From Candidatus Melainabacteria bacterium (GTDB lineage Bacteria > Cyanobacteriota > Vampirovibrionia > Vampirovibrionales > JAJTHC01): a stretch of DNA of 31,637 bases. The translations under genes were made by a program, and so were the position numbers. The stretch covers positions 1 to 31,637 of the forward strand of contig JAPLIO010000117.1 in the NCBI GenBank assembly GCA_026389055.1. Direction: 5' to 3'. Position 1 is the stretch's first letter. Every line of letters begins with the position of its first letter. The notes beneath the pieces are model-generated. The model did not search any database. It saw nothing but the letters and a program-made list of their open reading frames with translations, and had not been told where the DNA came from. Shown piece after piece: positions 19,199 through 26,923 of this stretch.

Positions 19199-19387
19199 CT
19201 AGCGAATTTTCCTGATCCGATTGCTTCGTGAAGCTATCGGTTTGGTTTGGTTTGGTTTGGTTTGGTTTGGTTTGGTTTGGTTTGGTGTTAAATTGGCTGA
19301 AGGCAATGGCACGCCTTCTGAAAGACCCCCTCCGCCAACGGTAGTAGGGTAAATAGGGTTATTGAATGGAACGTTTATCGCTGACAT
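19199..19387 (-). CDS. N-terminal part of the frame-interrupted membrane protein (current out-of-frame product)
   Basis: From the ATG at 19387 the frame encodes MSAINVPFNNPIYPTTVGG, the segment GLSEGVPLPSANLTPNQ, then tandem NQTKP pentapeptides from the CCAAA array, and then stops after 62 residues at an out-of-frame TAG. The paralogue 470 bases upstream has the same start context (FKTM...NNSIYPTAVGG), which supports this ATG over the longer frame to 19444. With one repeat fewer, or two more, translation would continue into the membrane helix and the 283-codon stretch downstream. Confidence 0.7.
   Translation of the reverse strand: MSAINVPFNNPIYPTTVGGGGLSEGVPLPSANLTPNQTKPNQTKPNQTKPIASRSNRIRKIR
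19241..19285 (-). repeat. Pentanucleotide tandem array (CCAAA)9 within a coding frame
   Basis: Nine perfect copies of TTTGG on the plus strand (CCAAA on the coding strand). All frames of the array are open and read PNQTK cyclically. Nine copies leave the upstream and downstream coding parts out of frame; copy numbers equal to 2 modulo 3 (2, 5, 8, 11) join them. The paralogue has the degenerate two-unit version CCAAATCAAATT at the same place. Confidence 0.95.
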
Positions 19388-19441
19388 CGTTTTAAAAATA
19401 TACCTTACCCTAAAGTGTTGATACGTTATAGGCATAAAACC

Positions 19442-19472
19442 CAAGTAAATAGCACTTAGTGCTATTTACTTG
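19442..19472 (-). terminator. Perfect hairpin between the two paralogues
   Basis: CAAGTAAATAGCAC (19442-19455) pairs with GTGCTATTTACTTG (19459-19472) around a 3-base loop. On the minus strand it is followed by GGTTTTATG. It lies just after the stop of the 19503 gene, so it likely terminates that gene and insulates the repeat-bearing one. Confidence 0.7.
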
Positions 19473-19502
19473 TTTGCAATGTTACTAGAGCGAAAGCTCC
19501 CT

Positions 19503-19856
19503 CTATCCCCCCTCCAGAAATTCATCTATCACAAATGTCATAATATCTAGTTCATTACTATTGGCTTTAGAATCAGACTGCATAGCCTTTTTCTTCCATA
19601 ATTCCCACCGAAATACAACCAAACAAAAAGCACCCAAAAGGAGTAATCCACTCAACCCATACACCCACGGAGAAACCTTCGATTGGGATTGAGACTCTAC
19701 CTCTAGCGAATTTTCCTGATCCGATTGCTTCGTGAATCTATCAATTTGATTTGGTGTTAAATTGGCTGAAGGCAATGACACGCCTTCTGAAAGGCCCACT
19801 CCGCCAACGGCGGTAGGGTAAATTGAGTTATTAGGTTGAGCGGTTATTGTGGGCAT
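19503..19856 (-). CDS. Short paralogue of the repeat-bearing membrane protein
   Basis: From the ATG at 19856 the product is 117 residues: MPTITAQPNNSIYPTAVGG, a linker with SANLTPNQIDRFTKQSDQEN, a membrane helix (VYGLSGLLLLGAFCLVVF) and a short tail ending IDEFLEGG. The N-terminal 70 residues are nearly identical to those of the gene at 19387, including the DNA, so the pair is a recent tandem duplication. The large C-terminal domain is missing and is replaced by an unrelated tail of about 30 residues. It may be a decoy or partner of the long protein, or a decayed copy. No family is recognised. Confidence 0.65.
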   Translation of the reverse strand: MPTITAQPNNSIYPTAVGGVGLSEGVSLPSANLTPNQIDRFTKQSDQENSLEVESQSQSKVSPWVYGLSGLLLLGAFCLVVFRWELWKKKAMQSDSKANSNELDIMTFVIDEFLEGG

Positions 19857-20012
19857 CGTTTTAAAATTAGACCTTATCCTAAAATACACTGCCAGCATAA
19901 AACTCGAAAAATTTCGCTTGATGCTAGCTTACATCTAGGGATTTATGGTTGAAACTGATATACTAATAAGCACATTACTTATTTTACCCGAAAGTTACTG
20001 CCTCGTTTCACC

Positions 20013-20888
20013 ATGCCAACCACCCCTCCCCCACCGATAGATTATTCTGCCCTGCCCCCCCACCTTCGCCCGCCTGAAGCGGTACCAACGGCGGAAGCCA
20101 TGGTTCAAAAAGCAGAAGCCCTCAAAGCCCAAACTACCCCTGTAGATGCCCGCCCTGCTTGGGTGCAACTGCTAGAAACGCTACAAAATCGGTATGATGT
20201 GCATCTGCTACCGCATTTGGAAGAACTACGGGGGCGGTTAGCATGGTTTACCATTACCACGCTACTAACCAGCGTAGGCGGATGGATTGCCTGCCCGTGG
20301 GTGTTCAAGCAATTGCAAGGCGTTGCACCTAAAGGCTTACAGTTGGTACAGCTTGCCCCACTAGATGGCGTGATGCTTTCGCTAAAGTTGACGCTTTTAC
20401 TGGCATTGGTGGGTAGTTTGCCTGTGGGGGGGTGGCATTTTGTTCGGTTCATCAACCCTGGGTTGAAGCCTGCGGAACGAACGTGGTTTTTAGGGGGATT
20501 GATGGCGTGTTTAGGGCTATTTGTGTTGGGCAGTGTGTTTTCTTATTTTATTTTGTTACCCACCTCGTTAGGGGTATTGTGGGAATTAAGCCCTGCAATA
20601 GCCACCAATCAGTGGAATGTGGTAGCTTATTTTAACTTTTGTTTGTTCTTAACGGCGGGCATGGGCGTGGTTTTTCAGTTACCGTTGGTTATTGGGGTGT
20701 TAGGCAAAGTGGGCGTAGTATCCTCTGCCCTGTTGTTACGGTATTGGCGAGAAAGCTTGGTGGGTTTATTGTTGATTGCTGCCTTAATTACCCCAACCCA
20801 AGACCCGTTTACGATGCTGATTGTCGGGTTGGCTTTATCTGTTTTGTATTTGGGTTCAATTGGGTTGTTACGATGGATGGAGCGTTAA
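20013..20888 (+). CDS. tatC: Sec-independent (Tat) protein translocase TatC
   Basis: The 291-residue product carries the TatC hallmark HLEELRGRLAW near residue 67, after an unusual Pro/Ala-rich N-terminal extension of about 60 residues that most family members lack. Six membrane helices follow, with the F..P.L..G....... segment around residues 185-230 (FVLGSVFSYFILLPTSLGVLW, then FQLPLVIGVLGKVGVV) and the ALITPTQDPFTMLIVGLAL loop and helix near the end. TatC recognises twin-arginine signal peptides and, with TatA/B, exports folded proteins. No tatA or tatB is nearby. The gene is convergent with the metzincin gene, with only 13 bases between the stops. Confidence 0.93.
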   Translation: MPTTPPPPIDYSALPPHLRPPEAVPTAEAMVQKAEALKAQTTPVDARPAWVQLLETLQNRYDVHLLPHLEELRGRLAWFTITTLLTSVGGWIACPWVFKQLQGVAPKGLQLVQLAPLDGVMLSLKLTLLLALVGSLPVGGWHFVRFINPGLKPAERTWFLGGLMACLGLFVLGSVFSYFILLPTSLGVLWELSPAIATNQWNVVAYFNFCLFLTAGMGVVFQLPLVIGVLGKVGVVSSALLLRYWRESLVGLLLIAALITPTQDPFTMLIVGLALSVLYLGSIGLLRWMER

Positions 20889-20901
20889 AAGATTAGACCT
20901 C

Positions 20902-22026
20902 TTAGTTAGAAGCCACCTGCGTTTTAAGCCGAGCATACCCTGCCTTGGCTTGACGCAATAAATTACCCGTTTCAGGCGGAGCGTTTTTTAATGTTGCAGC
21001 ATATTCTAAATGGTCAATACCCAATTTGTATAAATTGAGTGTCGTTGCATCTACCCCAACGGATTGTTGCCGTTTATCGCCAGTTTTTAGTAATACAACG
21101 GCTAAATTATAGCGTGCAGCCACATTAGAAGGGTCGTACTGTAAGCATTTTTGCAGATATTTAGCCGCTTCACCCAGTTTATCCGTTTGTAAGGCACCCG
21201 TTCCTACGGCGTACAGTAAATGCGGATTCGTGGGTGCTTTTTTAAGCCCTTCTAAGCCCATCGTATAGGCCTGTTGATAGTTTTTTTCTTTCAAAAATTT
21301 TTCAACTTGTAAGGCATAAACTATTCCCCATCGGGTTTCACCAGCTGAAGCTTCACCATAAACCCCGTTGGTTAAATCTGCCTTTAAGCTATACAACGTA
21401 TTGATGGTATTGATATCGGTTTGAGTTAAATCCCCCGTTTGCTCAGGGCTGGTAGACCAGTACATCACATCTTGAGGGTTCGGGCTATGCCCCAATAGCC
21501 CTAAGGCATGCCCTAGTTCGTGTAAAATAGTTTGGTATAATGAAGCATTACTTAACGCTTCGCCTGTATGCGGGTTATGGGTAGCCACCGTAACATCTGA
21601 GTAAACAATGGAATTACCGATTGAACGAAACGGGCTAACCCCCAGCCTGCTATGGTCTAACCGATGTTCCCATTTAATCACAATATCCGCATTTTCTTGA
21701 GAGGTTGTTTCTACAAATTTAAGTTTACTCTTAGTCGCCGTACTCCATCGTTGCATAGCCTTATAAACTAATTGCTTGGTATTTACACTCCAATTACCAG
21801 CTTTCGTTCCGTTTGAGATATAAACCTTTAACGGCATCACAGTAACATTCCAATGAGCCACTTTACCATTTATCAACACATCCTTAACATAATGATTGCC
21901 ACTTGGGATTATAGCAGCCATACTAATAGGTAAATTGATGGCTAATTGCCAAGCCATAACGCCCATTAAAACAAGGCAAGCCATATCAAACGCATTACTT
22001 TTTAACGCTTGTTTAATTTTTTTCAT
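20902..22026 (-). CDS. Secreted or membrane-anchored M10-like metzincin metalloprotease with C-terminal repeat domain
   Basis: I take the ATG at 22026, which follows GGAAGGATAGG, rather than the frame start at 22059. The 374-residue product has a basic N-terminus and a hydrophobic helix (about residues 13-40: DMACLVLMGVMAWQLAINLP), acting as signal peptide or anchor. A metzincin catalytic domain follows, with HELGHALGLLGH at about residues 169-180 giving three zinc-binding His and the general base Glu170, and the Met-turn DVMYW just after it. A C-terminal region of about 140 residues contains two tetratricopeptide-like helical pairs (NPHLLYAVGTGALQTDKLGEAAKYLQKCL, then ARYNLAVVLLKTGD). The fold resembles matrixin-type M10 enzymes. 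Substrate unknown. Located directly downstream of fliF on the same strand. Confidence 0.87.
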   Translation of the reverse strand: MKKIKQALKSNAFDMACLVLMGVMAWQLAINLPISMAAIIPSGNHYVKDVLINGKVAHWNVTVMPLKVYISNGTKAGNWSVNTKQLVYKAMQRWSTATKSKLKFVETTSQENADIVIKWEHRLDHSRLGVSPFRSIGNSIVYSDVTVATHNPHTGEALSNASLYQTILHELGHALGLLGHSPNPQDVMYWSTSPEQTGDLTQTDINTINTLYSLKADLTNGVYGEASAGETRWGIVYALQVEKFLKEKNYQQAYTMGLEGLKKAPTNPHLLYAVGTGALQTDKLGEAAKYLQKCLQYDPSNVAARYNLAVVLLKTGDKRQQSVGVDATTLNLYKLGIDHLEYAATLKNAPPETGNLLRQAKAGYARLKTQVASN

Positions 22027-22138
22027 ATAAAACCTATCCTTCCAAAACGTCAACATCATTTTTCTAAAAAAAGAGATGTTAATGGTTTCGGGAGATTCGG
22101 TTCAATTTTATAGGTTAGGTATCAAAATTGTTACGAGC

Positions 22139-23965
22139 TTACTGATTTCTGCTCTCATCATCTAACAAATAAGTTACTAGCATTTTAGCGGAAGTTTCAG
22201 GGTCTGCCTCAACAATCCGAATAATTGATTGCCGCATGTATTCCACTTCAGGGGTGGTATCACCCCCAATATCAGGCAATTTCAGGTCTTCCTTACGAAT
22301 AGATCCAATTTGAATGAGTCTGCCCTGTTGATCAAAAACAGGTTCGTTATTAGGGGGGAGTAGGTAGCCGTGTTCATCTGCTTCTAACGTGTCATGGTCA
22401 ATTTCATTCCCGTTGGAATCAAACATCACGCTAGGTAATGAAATAACCGTGCCTTCCTGCTGTGGCTGGCTATTATTACTGCTGTACCGATTAGTATCAA
22501 TCAACAATTCTGCTTGAGCTTGAGGTAAGGGCTTGCTGAAAATACGGAGCAGTACCAATAAGGCACCGCCGCCTAACAGTAGTAGCAACAGGCCATAACC
22601 CACTTGTAAAATTAGTTCTTGTTGTTGTGATTCTTTCAAGCTGGAAAGTAAAGCCTGCTGTTTTTGGCTAGGCGGTTCACTAAATTGAAACCCCTTCACA
22701 TCGACGGAATCGCCCCGTTCAGGGTTTAAGCCCGCTGCGTTGGTAATGGATTCTTTCAGTTCTTTGGTTTCATCTGTCGTGAGTATTTTATTTAACACCA
22801 CGGCAATGGTTAAGCGTTGCAGTGTGCCTGAAGCATAAATCACTTCTTTATCTTCTTCGGAATGAGCAAAATTGGTGGTTTCTTTTTTAGATTTATATTG
22901 CTTGCCATCGCCGCCCCCTTCTTCCTTTTTCTCCGCTTGATAGCTGGGTGCAGTGTTGGTTTCTGCCCCAATTTTACCGCCTTCCGCTTTTTTAGTGCCA
23001 GAATATTCTTCGCTTTGAAGTTGTTGCGAAACAACCAGCCCACTAGCAGTTTTTTCATCTTTAATAACAGGCGTTACGGAATGGGTTTTGGCTCTGCTTT
23101 GGTCAAAATTAAGGTCTGCACTAACGGAAACAACGGCATTATCTTTGCCTACAATGGGTTCTAGCAGGGAAAGCACTTTTTTACGCACATCACCTTCTAG
23201 TTTCTGTTGTTTACTTTCACGGGTTTGCCCAACGCCTCCGCCCCCACCTTGTGGCGAATCATCTAGCGTGTTGCCTTGGTTATCAGAAATAACCACGTTT
23301 TCTGGGGCTAGTTTAGGCACGGAATGTGCCACTAAGTTTTTAATCGTGCTGATTTGTTTTTCTTTAAGCCTAAACCCAGGGTCTACAATAAGCATAACAG
23401 AAGCTTGAATGGGGTCTTCGTTTTCACTGAAAACGCTTTCTTCAGGTTGAGCAATCATTACTTTCGCATTGCGAATACCTTGAATGGAAGTAAGCGTTGC
23501 CCCAATAGAATCCGTATTAAATTTTTTCAGCCATTCTTTTTGCACATCTCCCTGCAAAACAGGAGGGATTTTTGCCAAGCTAACGGGTTCGCTGCTGGTT
23601 AGTTCACTGGCGGTTTCTAATACTAATTCGTTTTTTACTTCGTGGGGAACTAAAATGGTCGTACCGCCATCAGACAATTTATAGGGTTTATTGAGTTCTT
23701 TTAGCTTGCTAACCGTCGCCGCCGCATCGGGAATGGAGAGGTTGGAATACAGCACATCGTACTGGTCTGTTGCTTTGTTTACCAAAAAACCTAAAGAAAA
23801 CAGCATCGCCATCAAAATGGTACCAAAAAGCACCTTCTGCGTTAAGCTCATGGAATTGATTCGGTTGGTTGCTTGAGCAACAATACCATTACCCCCAATG
23901 GTATTGTTATTGGCGGGTGGTGTGGGCGTTGGGGTTGTAAGTGGTGCGGGGCTAGCCATCATCAC
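22139..23965 (-). CDS. fliF: Flagellar MS-ring protein FliF
   Basis: About 608 residues, as usual for FliF. After a Pro/Thr-rich N-terminus lies a membrane helix (about residues 45-65), then the YscJ/FliF ring-building domain (DQYDVLYSNLSIPDAAATVSKL...PYKL..GGTTILVP, and KVMIAQPEESVF). A Lys/Glu/Gly-rich linker comes next, then a second helix (about 455-475), and an acidic cytoplasmic tail ending NQ, which in FliF binds FliG. The FliG-binding region (RQSIIRIVEADPETSAKMLVTYLLDD) is present. The frame opens GTG-ATG-ATG, with AGGA upstream. fliE lies just upstream, but fliG does not follow. Confidence 0.96.
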   Translation of the reverse strand: MMMASPAPLTTPTPTPPANNNTIGGNGIVAQATNRINSMSLTQKVLFGTILMAMLFSLGFLVNKATDQYDVLYSNLSIPDAAATVSKLKELNKPYKLSDGGTTILVPHEVKNELVLETASELTSSEPVSLAKIPPVLQGDVQKEWLKKFNTDSIGATLTSIQGIRNAKVMIAQPEESVFSENEDPIQASVMLIVDPGFRLKEKQISTIKNLVAHSVPKLAPENVVISDNQGNTLDDSPQGGGGGVGQTRESKQQKLEGDVRKKVLSLLEPIVGKDNAVVSVSADLNFDQSRAKTHSVTPVIKDEKTASGLVVSQQLQSEEYSGTKKAEGGKIGAETNTAPSYQAEKKEEGGGDGKQYKSKKETTNFAHSEEDKEVIYASGTLQRLTIAVVLNKILTTDETKELKESITNAAGLNPERGDSVDVKGFQFSEPPSQKQQALLSSLKESQQQELILQVGYGLLLLLLGGGALLVLLRIFSKPLPQAQAELLIDTNRYSSNNSQPQQEGTVISLPSVMFDSNGNEIDHDTLEADEHGYLLPPNNEPVFDQQGRLIQIGSIRKEDLKLPDIGGDTTPEVEYMRQSIIRIVEADPETSAKMLVTYLLDDESRNQ

Positions 23966-24026
23966 GAATGAACAATTCCTGTCTAAATAAAACGAAGAGG
24001 GTACGGTTTACAAATAAAGCCAGAGG

Positions 24027-24437
24027 TTAAATTTGCATTCTGGAAACTTCTTGATACGCCATCACCATTTTATTGCGAACTTGGGTGGCTAACTGCAGTG
24101 AAAGTTCCGCTTTGTTGACGGCTAGCATCACTTGGTGAACGGGGGTATCGCCACCAGCGGCGTAATCTTGAATGGCAGAATGAGCGTCTTGCTGAAGTTG
24201 GTTCACTCGTTGCAATTCTTCCTTCAACGATTGCCCGAAATCTAACCCATTGGCGTTTAAAGCGGGTTCTATGGTGGGTGTTTTATTATCGGTACCAGCT
24301 ACTTCAAAGGCGGTATTGGTTAGTTGTTTCTCGGTATCAAATAGTTCTTTGGCTTTTTGAAAACCCGTTAAATTATCAACGGCTAGTTTGGTTATATCGG
24401 CAGCGTTACCGCCTAAAGAAGGTAAATTTAACGTCAT
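24027..24437 (-). CDS. fliE: Flagellar hook-basal body complex protein FliE
   Basis: From the ATG at 24437 the product is 136 residues: MTLNLPSLGG, a variable linker, then the conserved FliE C-terminal helices (FGQSLKEELQRVNQLQQDAH, DTPVHQVMLAVNKAELSLQLATQVRNKMVMAYQEVSRMQI). The VMLAxxKAxLSLQLxxQVRNKxVxAYQEIxRMQ pattern is diagnostic. FliE links the MS ring to the rod. The longer frame to 24509 begins within a GA-rich leader and is unlikely. The gene is followed 61 bases later by fliF. Confidence 0.95.
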   Translation of the reverse strand: MTLNLPSLGGNAADITKLAVDNLTGFQKAKELFDTEKQLTNTAFEVAGTDNKTPTIEPALNANGLDFGQSLKEELQRVNQLQQDAHSAIQDYAAGGDTPVHQVMLAVNKAELSLQLATQVRNKMVMAYQEVSRMQI

Positions 24438-25113
24438 TTCTTGATTCTCTTTCTCTCTCTCGCTCTTTCCAATGGGTGGAGGTACGGTATTAGTGTGTAT
24501 TCTACCCAATTATTGAAAGTACCGTGGTGTTTCAGTAAAAAATACACTAAAACACTGATAAGTAGACTGTCTATCTTCTATAGCATCAACGGTTTTAATG
24601 AGAATTTCCTCCACCATAAGATGGAAATTTACCATTTCTCCTTAACACCTGACGTTTTTTGATGAATGCAGAAAATTATTGCTTCGGGCTAGGGCTTCAT
24701 GGGGGGTGGTATTTGACCACCCCCCACCACCCCCCCCGCAAAATCAAGGGGGCTCCACGCCCCCTTAATAAACCCCTCTCAAGGGTTGATTGGTTTACAC
24801 GCACGTTGAAAATAGGCTTGAGCGGAAGCTAGAGGCTTCCTAATTGCTCTGCTTCGCTACGCTCGCACCAGCCTATCTCCAACTGCCTGCGGTTTGAAAC
24901 TAAAAAAGTTAATAAATGCAAGTCATCCTGACTGTTTTAATTTTTGATATTGTTTTTTATGAGATGGTATAAGCTATTCCCCCTTACGGTTTGTAACAAT
25001 GTAACGGCATTCACGCACCACTACGTTTTTTCTTGTTTTTCAGCTGGAAGTGTACTACCATAAGAAGAGGTAAGGTCTCTTCTGCTATTCCCCTCTCAGA
25101 AAGTGTGGTTATA
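24438..25113. other. Divergent intergenic region with GA tract and G-rich hairpin element
   Basis: Immediately upstream of fliE is a CT/GA-rich tract at 24445-24470. From 24701 to about 24776 there is a second copy of the G-rich double-hairpin repeat, followed by another hairpin (GGAAGC-tagag-GCTTCC near 24822-24840) and a GCTTCGCTACGCTCGCAC segment of repeat-like character. No gene is seen. Confidence 0.6.
24701..24776 (-). repeat. G-rich double-hairpin intergenic element, copy B
   Basis: Read on the minus strand: GGGGTTTATT, hairpin AAGGGGGC-gtgga-GCCCCCTT (24746-24766), GATTTTGCGGGGGGGG, then a perfect 10-bp hairpin pairing GGGGGGTGGT with ACCACCCCCC (24701-24725, loop 5). The order and spacing of the parts match copy A at 13246-13317. 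Confidence 0.7.
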
Positions 25114-25680
25114 ATGCAACGCTTGGAACTTAGTGGCTGGTTAGGTTTACTGATTATTATTGCTTCCAGCTTGGCGGTTCTATTTTTAGTACTTATTTTG
25201 CCTAGTATGGTAGCTACTGCATTGTGGAATGCCGTGGTTTACGAAACGTTGGGGGGGCCTATTATGGGGCTTCAACAAGGCTTTTTATTGTGGGCATTGG
25301 TTTGCGTGGTGCTTTATGGTATTTTTCGTCCGTCTATTCAAGTTGTGTTGGATGAAGCCGATTTAGCTAATATGGACGATGTTGACTTTAAGTTCCGTTC
25401 AAAAAAAACACCTTCCACTACGGAACAAAAACAAAAAAAAGAAGTTGCCACGTTAAAAAAACGAAGCGAAAAAGACCCTCACCCTGCAGGTGAAAACGAG
25501 CGGTTTTCGCATCGTTCAGCCAATAATGCGGTAAAAGAAAAAACACCCGCACCTTCCGCCCACTGGTTGAAGTGGCGGAAACAACAAGCTGAAGCCCTTC
25601 AATTGGCTGCTGAAGCAAAACTTCAAGCCAAGAAACTGGCAGAACAAAAAGCGGAAGAAGAAGCGACAACAAAACTTTAG
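25114..25680 (+). CDS. Unrecognised membrane protein with charged cytoplasmic tail
   Basis: The ATG at 25114 (MQRLELSGW) is chosen over the frame opening at 25033 because the extra segment looks like leader sequence. The product is about 188 residues. It has two hydrophobic helices (about residues 9-38 and 57-75), followed by an acidic turn (DEADLANMDDVDF) and a highly charged Lys/Glu/Ala tail ending in a probable coiled coil (KQQAEALQLAAEAKLQAKKLAEQKAEEEA). I recognise no family. It is 21 bases upstream of the HtrA-type protease gene and probably in its operon. Confidence 0.7.
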   Translation: MQRLELSGWLGLLIIIASSLAVLFLVLILPSMVATALWNAVVYETLGGPIMGLQQGFLLWALVCVVLYGIFRPSIQVVLDEADLANMDDVDFKFRSKKTPSTTEQKQKKEVATLKKRSEKDPHPAGENERFSHRSANNAVKEKTPAPSAHWLKWRKQQAEALQLAAEAKLQAKKLAEQKAEEEATTKL

Positions 25681-25701
25681 AATACAGGTATTGAAGATTG
25701 A

Positions 25702-26904
25702 ATGATAACCAACTGGCTGGTTTATAACAATAAAAAACAAAAATCTACAAAACAATGGATGATGACGATCTTCGCTTTGTTGTTTGTTTTTGTAGGAACC
25801 GTGGTTTGGACTGGTTTTTCACCTGTGATTTCCATAGCGGAACCCATGAAGGTGGTTAGCCCTGCGGTGGCTAAAAAATTGAGCCAATCGCCGTTACTAT
25901 TAGAAGAACAACGGCTGGTTGCCTTGTACAAAGAACGTTCACCTGCTGTTGTAAACATTACTGCTATTAGTGCGGGGGTTACCTCTTTAACCGAAGGCGT
26001 TAAACAGGGCATGGGATCTGGTGTTATCATTCATCCGCAAGGGTATTTATTAACCAACGCCCATGTAGTTGCAGGTGGTTCGGTATTGGAAGTTTATCTG
26101 CAAGGCGAAGAAGACCCCTATATAGCCAAAATAATTGGTATTGATGCGACCATTGATATTGCCGTACTAAAAATAACGTCTAAAAAGCCGTCTCAACTGT
26201 TCCCCACCGTACCAGTGGGTAATTCTGATTCGCTTCAAATTGGGCAATGGGTGCTGGCTATTGGCAACCCATTTGGCTTAGAAGGCACCCTAACAACGGG
26301 GGTTGTTTCTATGCTGGGCAGAAGGCTCCCCTCCCAAGAAGGCAGAGTAATGGAAGGCATTATTCAAACCGATGCCGCTATTAACCCTGGTAATTCAGGT
26401 GGGGCGTTATTGAATACGCAAGGAGAACTTATCGGTATTAATACCGCTATTTTTTCACCGTCAGGGGCTTCTAATGGCATTAGCTTTGCCGTACCAGCCA
26501 ATAAAGCTATGCGAGTTGCCAATGATTTAATTCGGTTTGGTAAAATTCAACGAGCCTACTTGGGCGTTCAACTAGGTATTGAAGTAACCCCACGGGTTTC
26601 GCGTATTCTGGGGTTAAATACTAAGAATGGGGTTATGTTAGCCAACGTTCTACCTAATTCCCCCGCAGCGAAGGCGGGTTTACAAGGGGGAAATCAAACC
26701 ATCCCAACGGAAGAAAAAAATATACCGTTGTTGGTGGGGGGCGATGTGATTACCGCCGTGGATGGGGTTCCCATTAAAACAGCTGATACGTTATTAAATG
26801 CTGTGGAAGCCAAGCAACCTAATCAACCGATTACCTTAACGGTAGTGCCTAGAGGAATGCAACCAGCCAAACAGATGAAAATTATACTAGAGGCGTTGAA
26901 GTAA
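25702..26904 (+). CDS. HtrA/DegP-family trypsin-like serine protease with one PDZ domain
   Basis: The 400-residue product has a membrane helix at about residues 20-40 as signal anchor, then a trypsin-like domain with the full catalytic triad: His121 in TNAHVV, Asp152 in TIDIAVLKI and Ser232 in NPGNSGGALL. FGLEGTLTTGVVS and the INTAIFSPSGASNGISFAVP loop are typical of HtrA. A single PDZ domain (about 280-395: AYLGVQLG...GVMLANVLPNSPAAKAGLQGG..GGDVITAVDG) follows, with an insert of about 15 residues in its middle. One PDZ makes it DegS- or HhoA-like rather than DegP-like. It would act in the periplasm on misfolded proteins. A second possible start at 25759 would still keep the anchor. Confidence 0.93.
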   Translation: MITNWLVYNNKKQKSTKQWMMTIFALLFVFVGTVVWTGFSPVISIAEPMKVVSPAVAKKLSQSPLLLEEQRLVALYKERSPAVVNITAISAGVTSLTEGVKQGMGSGVIIHPQGYLLTNAHVVAGGSVLEVYLQGEEDPYIAKIIGIDATIDIAVLKITSKKPSQLFPTVPVGNSDSLQIGQWVLAIGNPFGLEGTLTTGVVSMLGRRLPSQEGRVMEGIIQTDAAINPGNSGGALLNTQGELIGINTAIFSPSGASNGISFAVPANKAMRVANDLIRFGKIQRAYLGVQLGIEVTPRVSRILGLNTKNGVMLANVLPNSPAAKAGLQGGNQTIPTEEKNIPLLVGGDVITAVDGVPIKTADTLLNAVEAKQPNQPITLTVVPRGMQPAKQMKIILEALK

Positions 26905-26923
26905 GCAAAAAACGATTTTTGGG

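Noticed and set aside
19199..19444. The 81-codon frame starting at 19444 as a complete small gene with a novel NQTKP repeat domain
   Set aside because: Comparison with the paralogue shows that the natural start is 19387 and that the NQTKP repeats and the tail after them are by-products of the out-of-frame repeat array.
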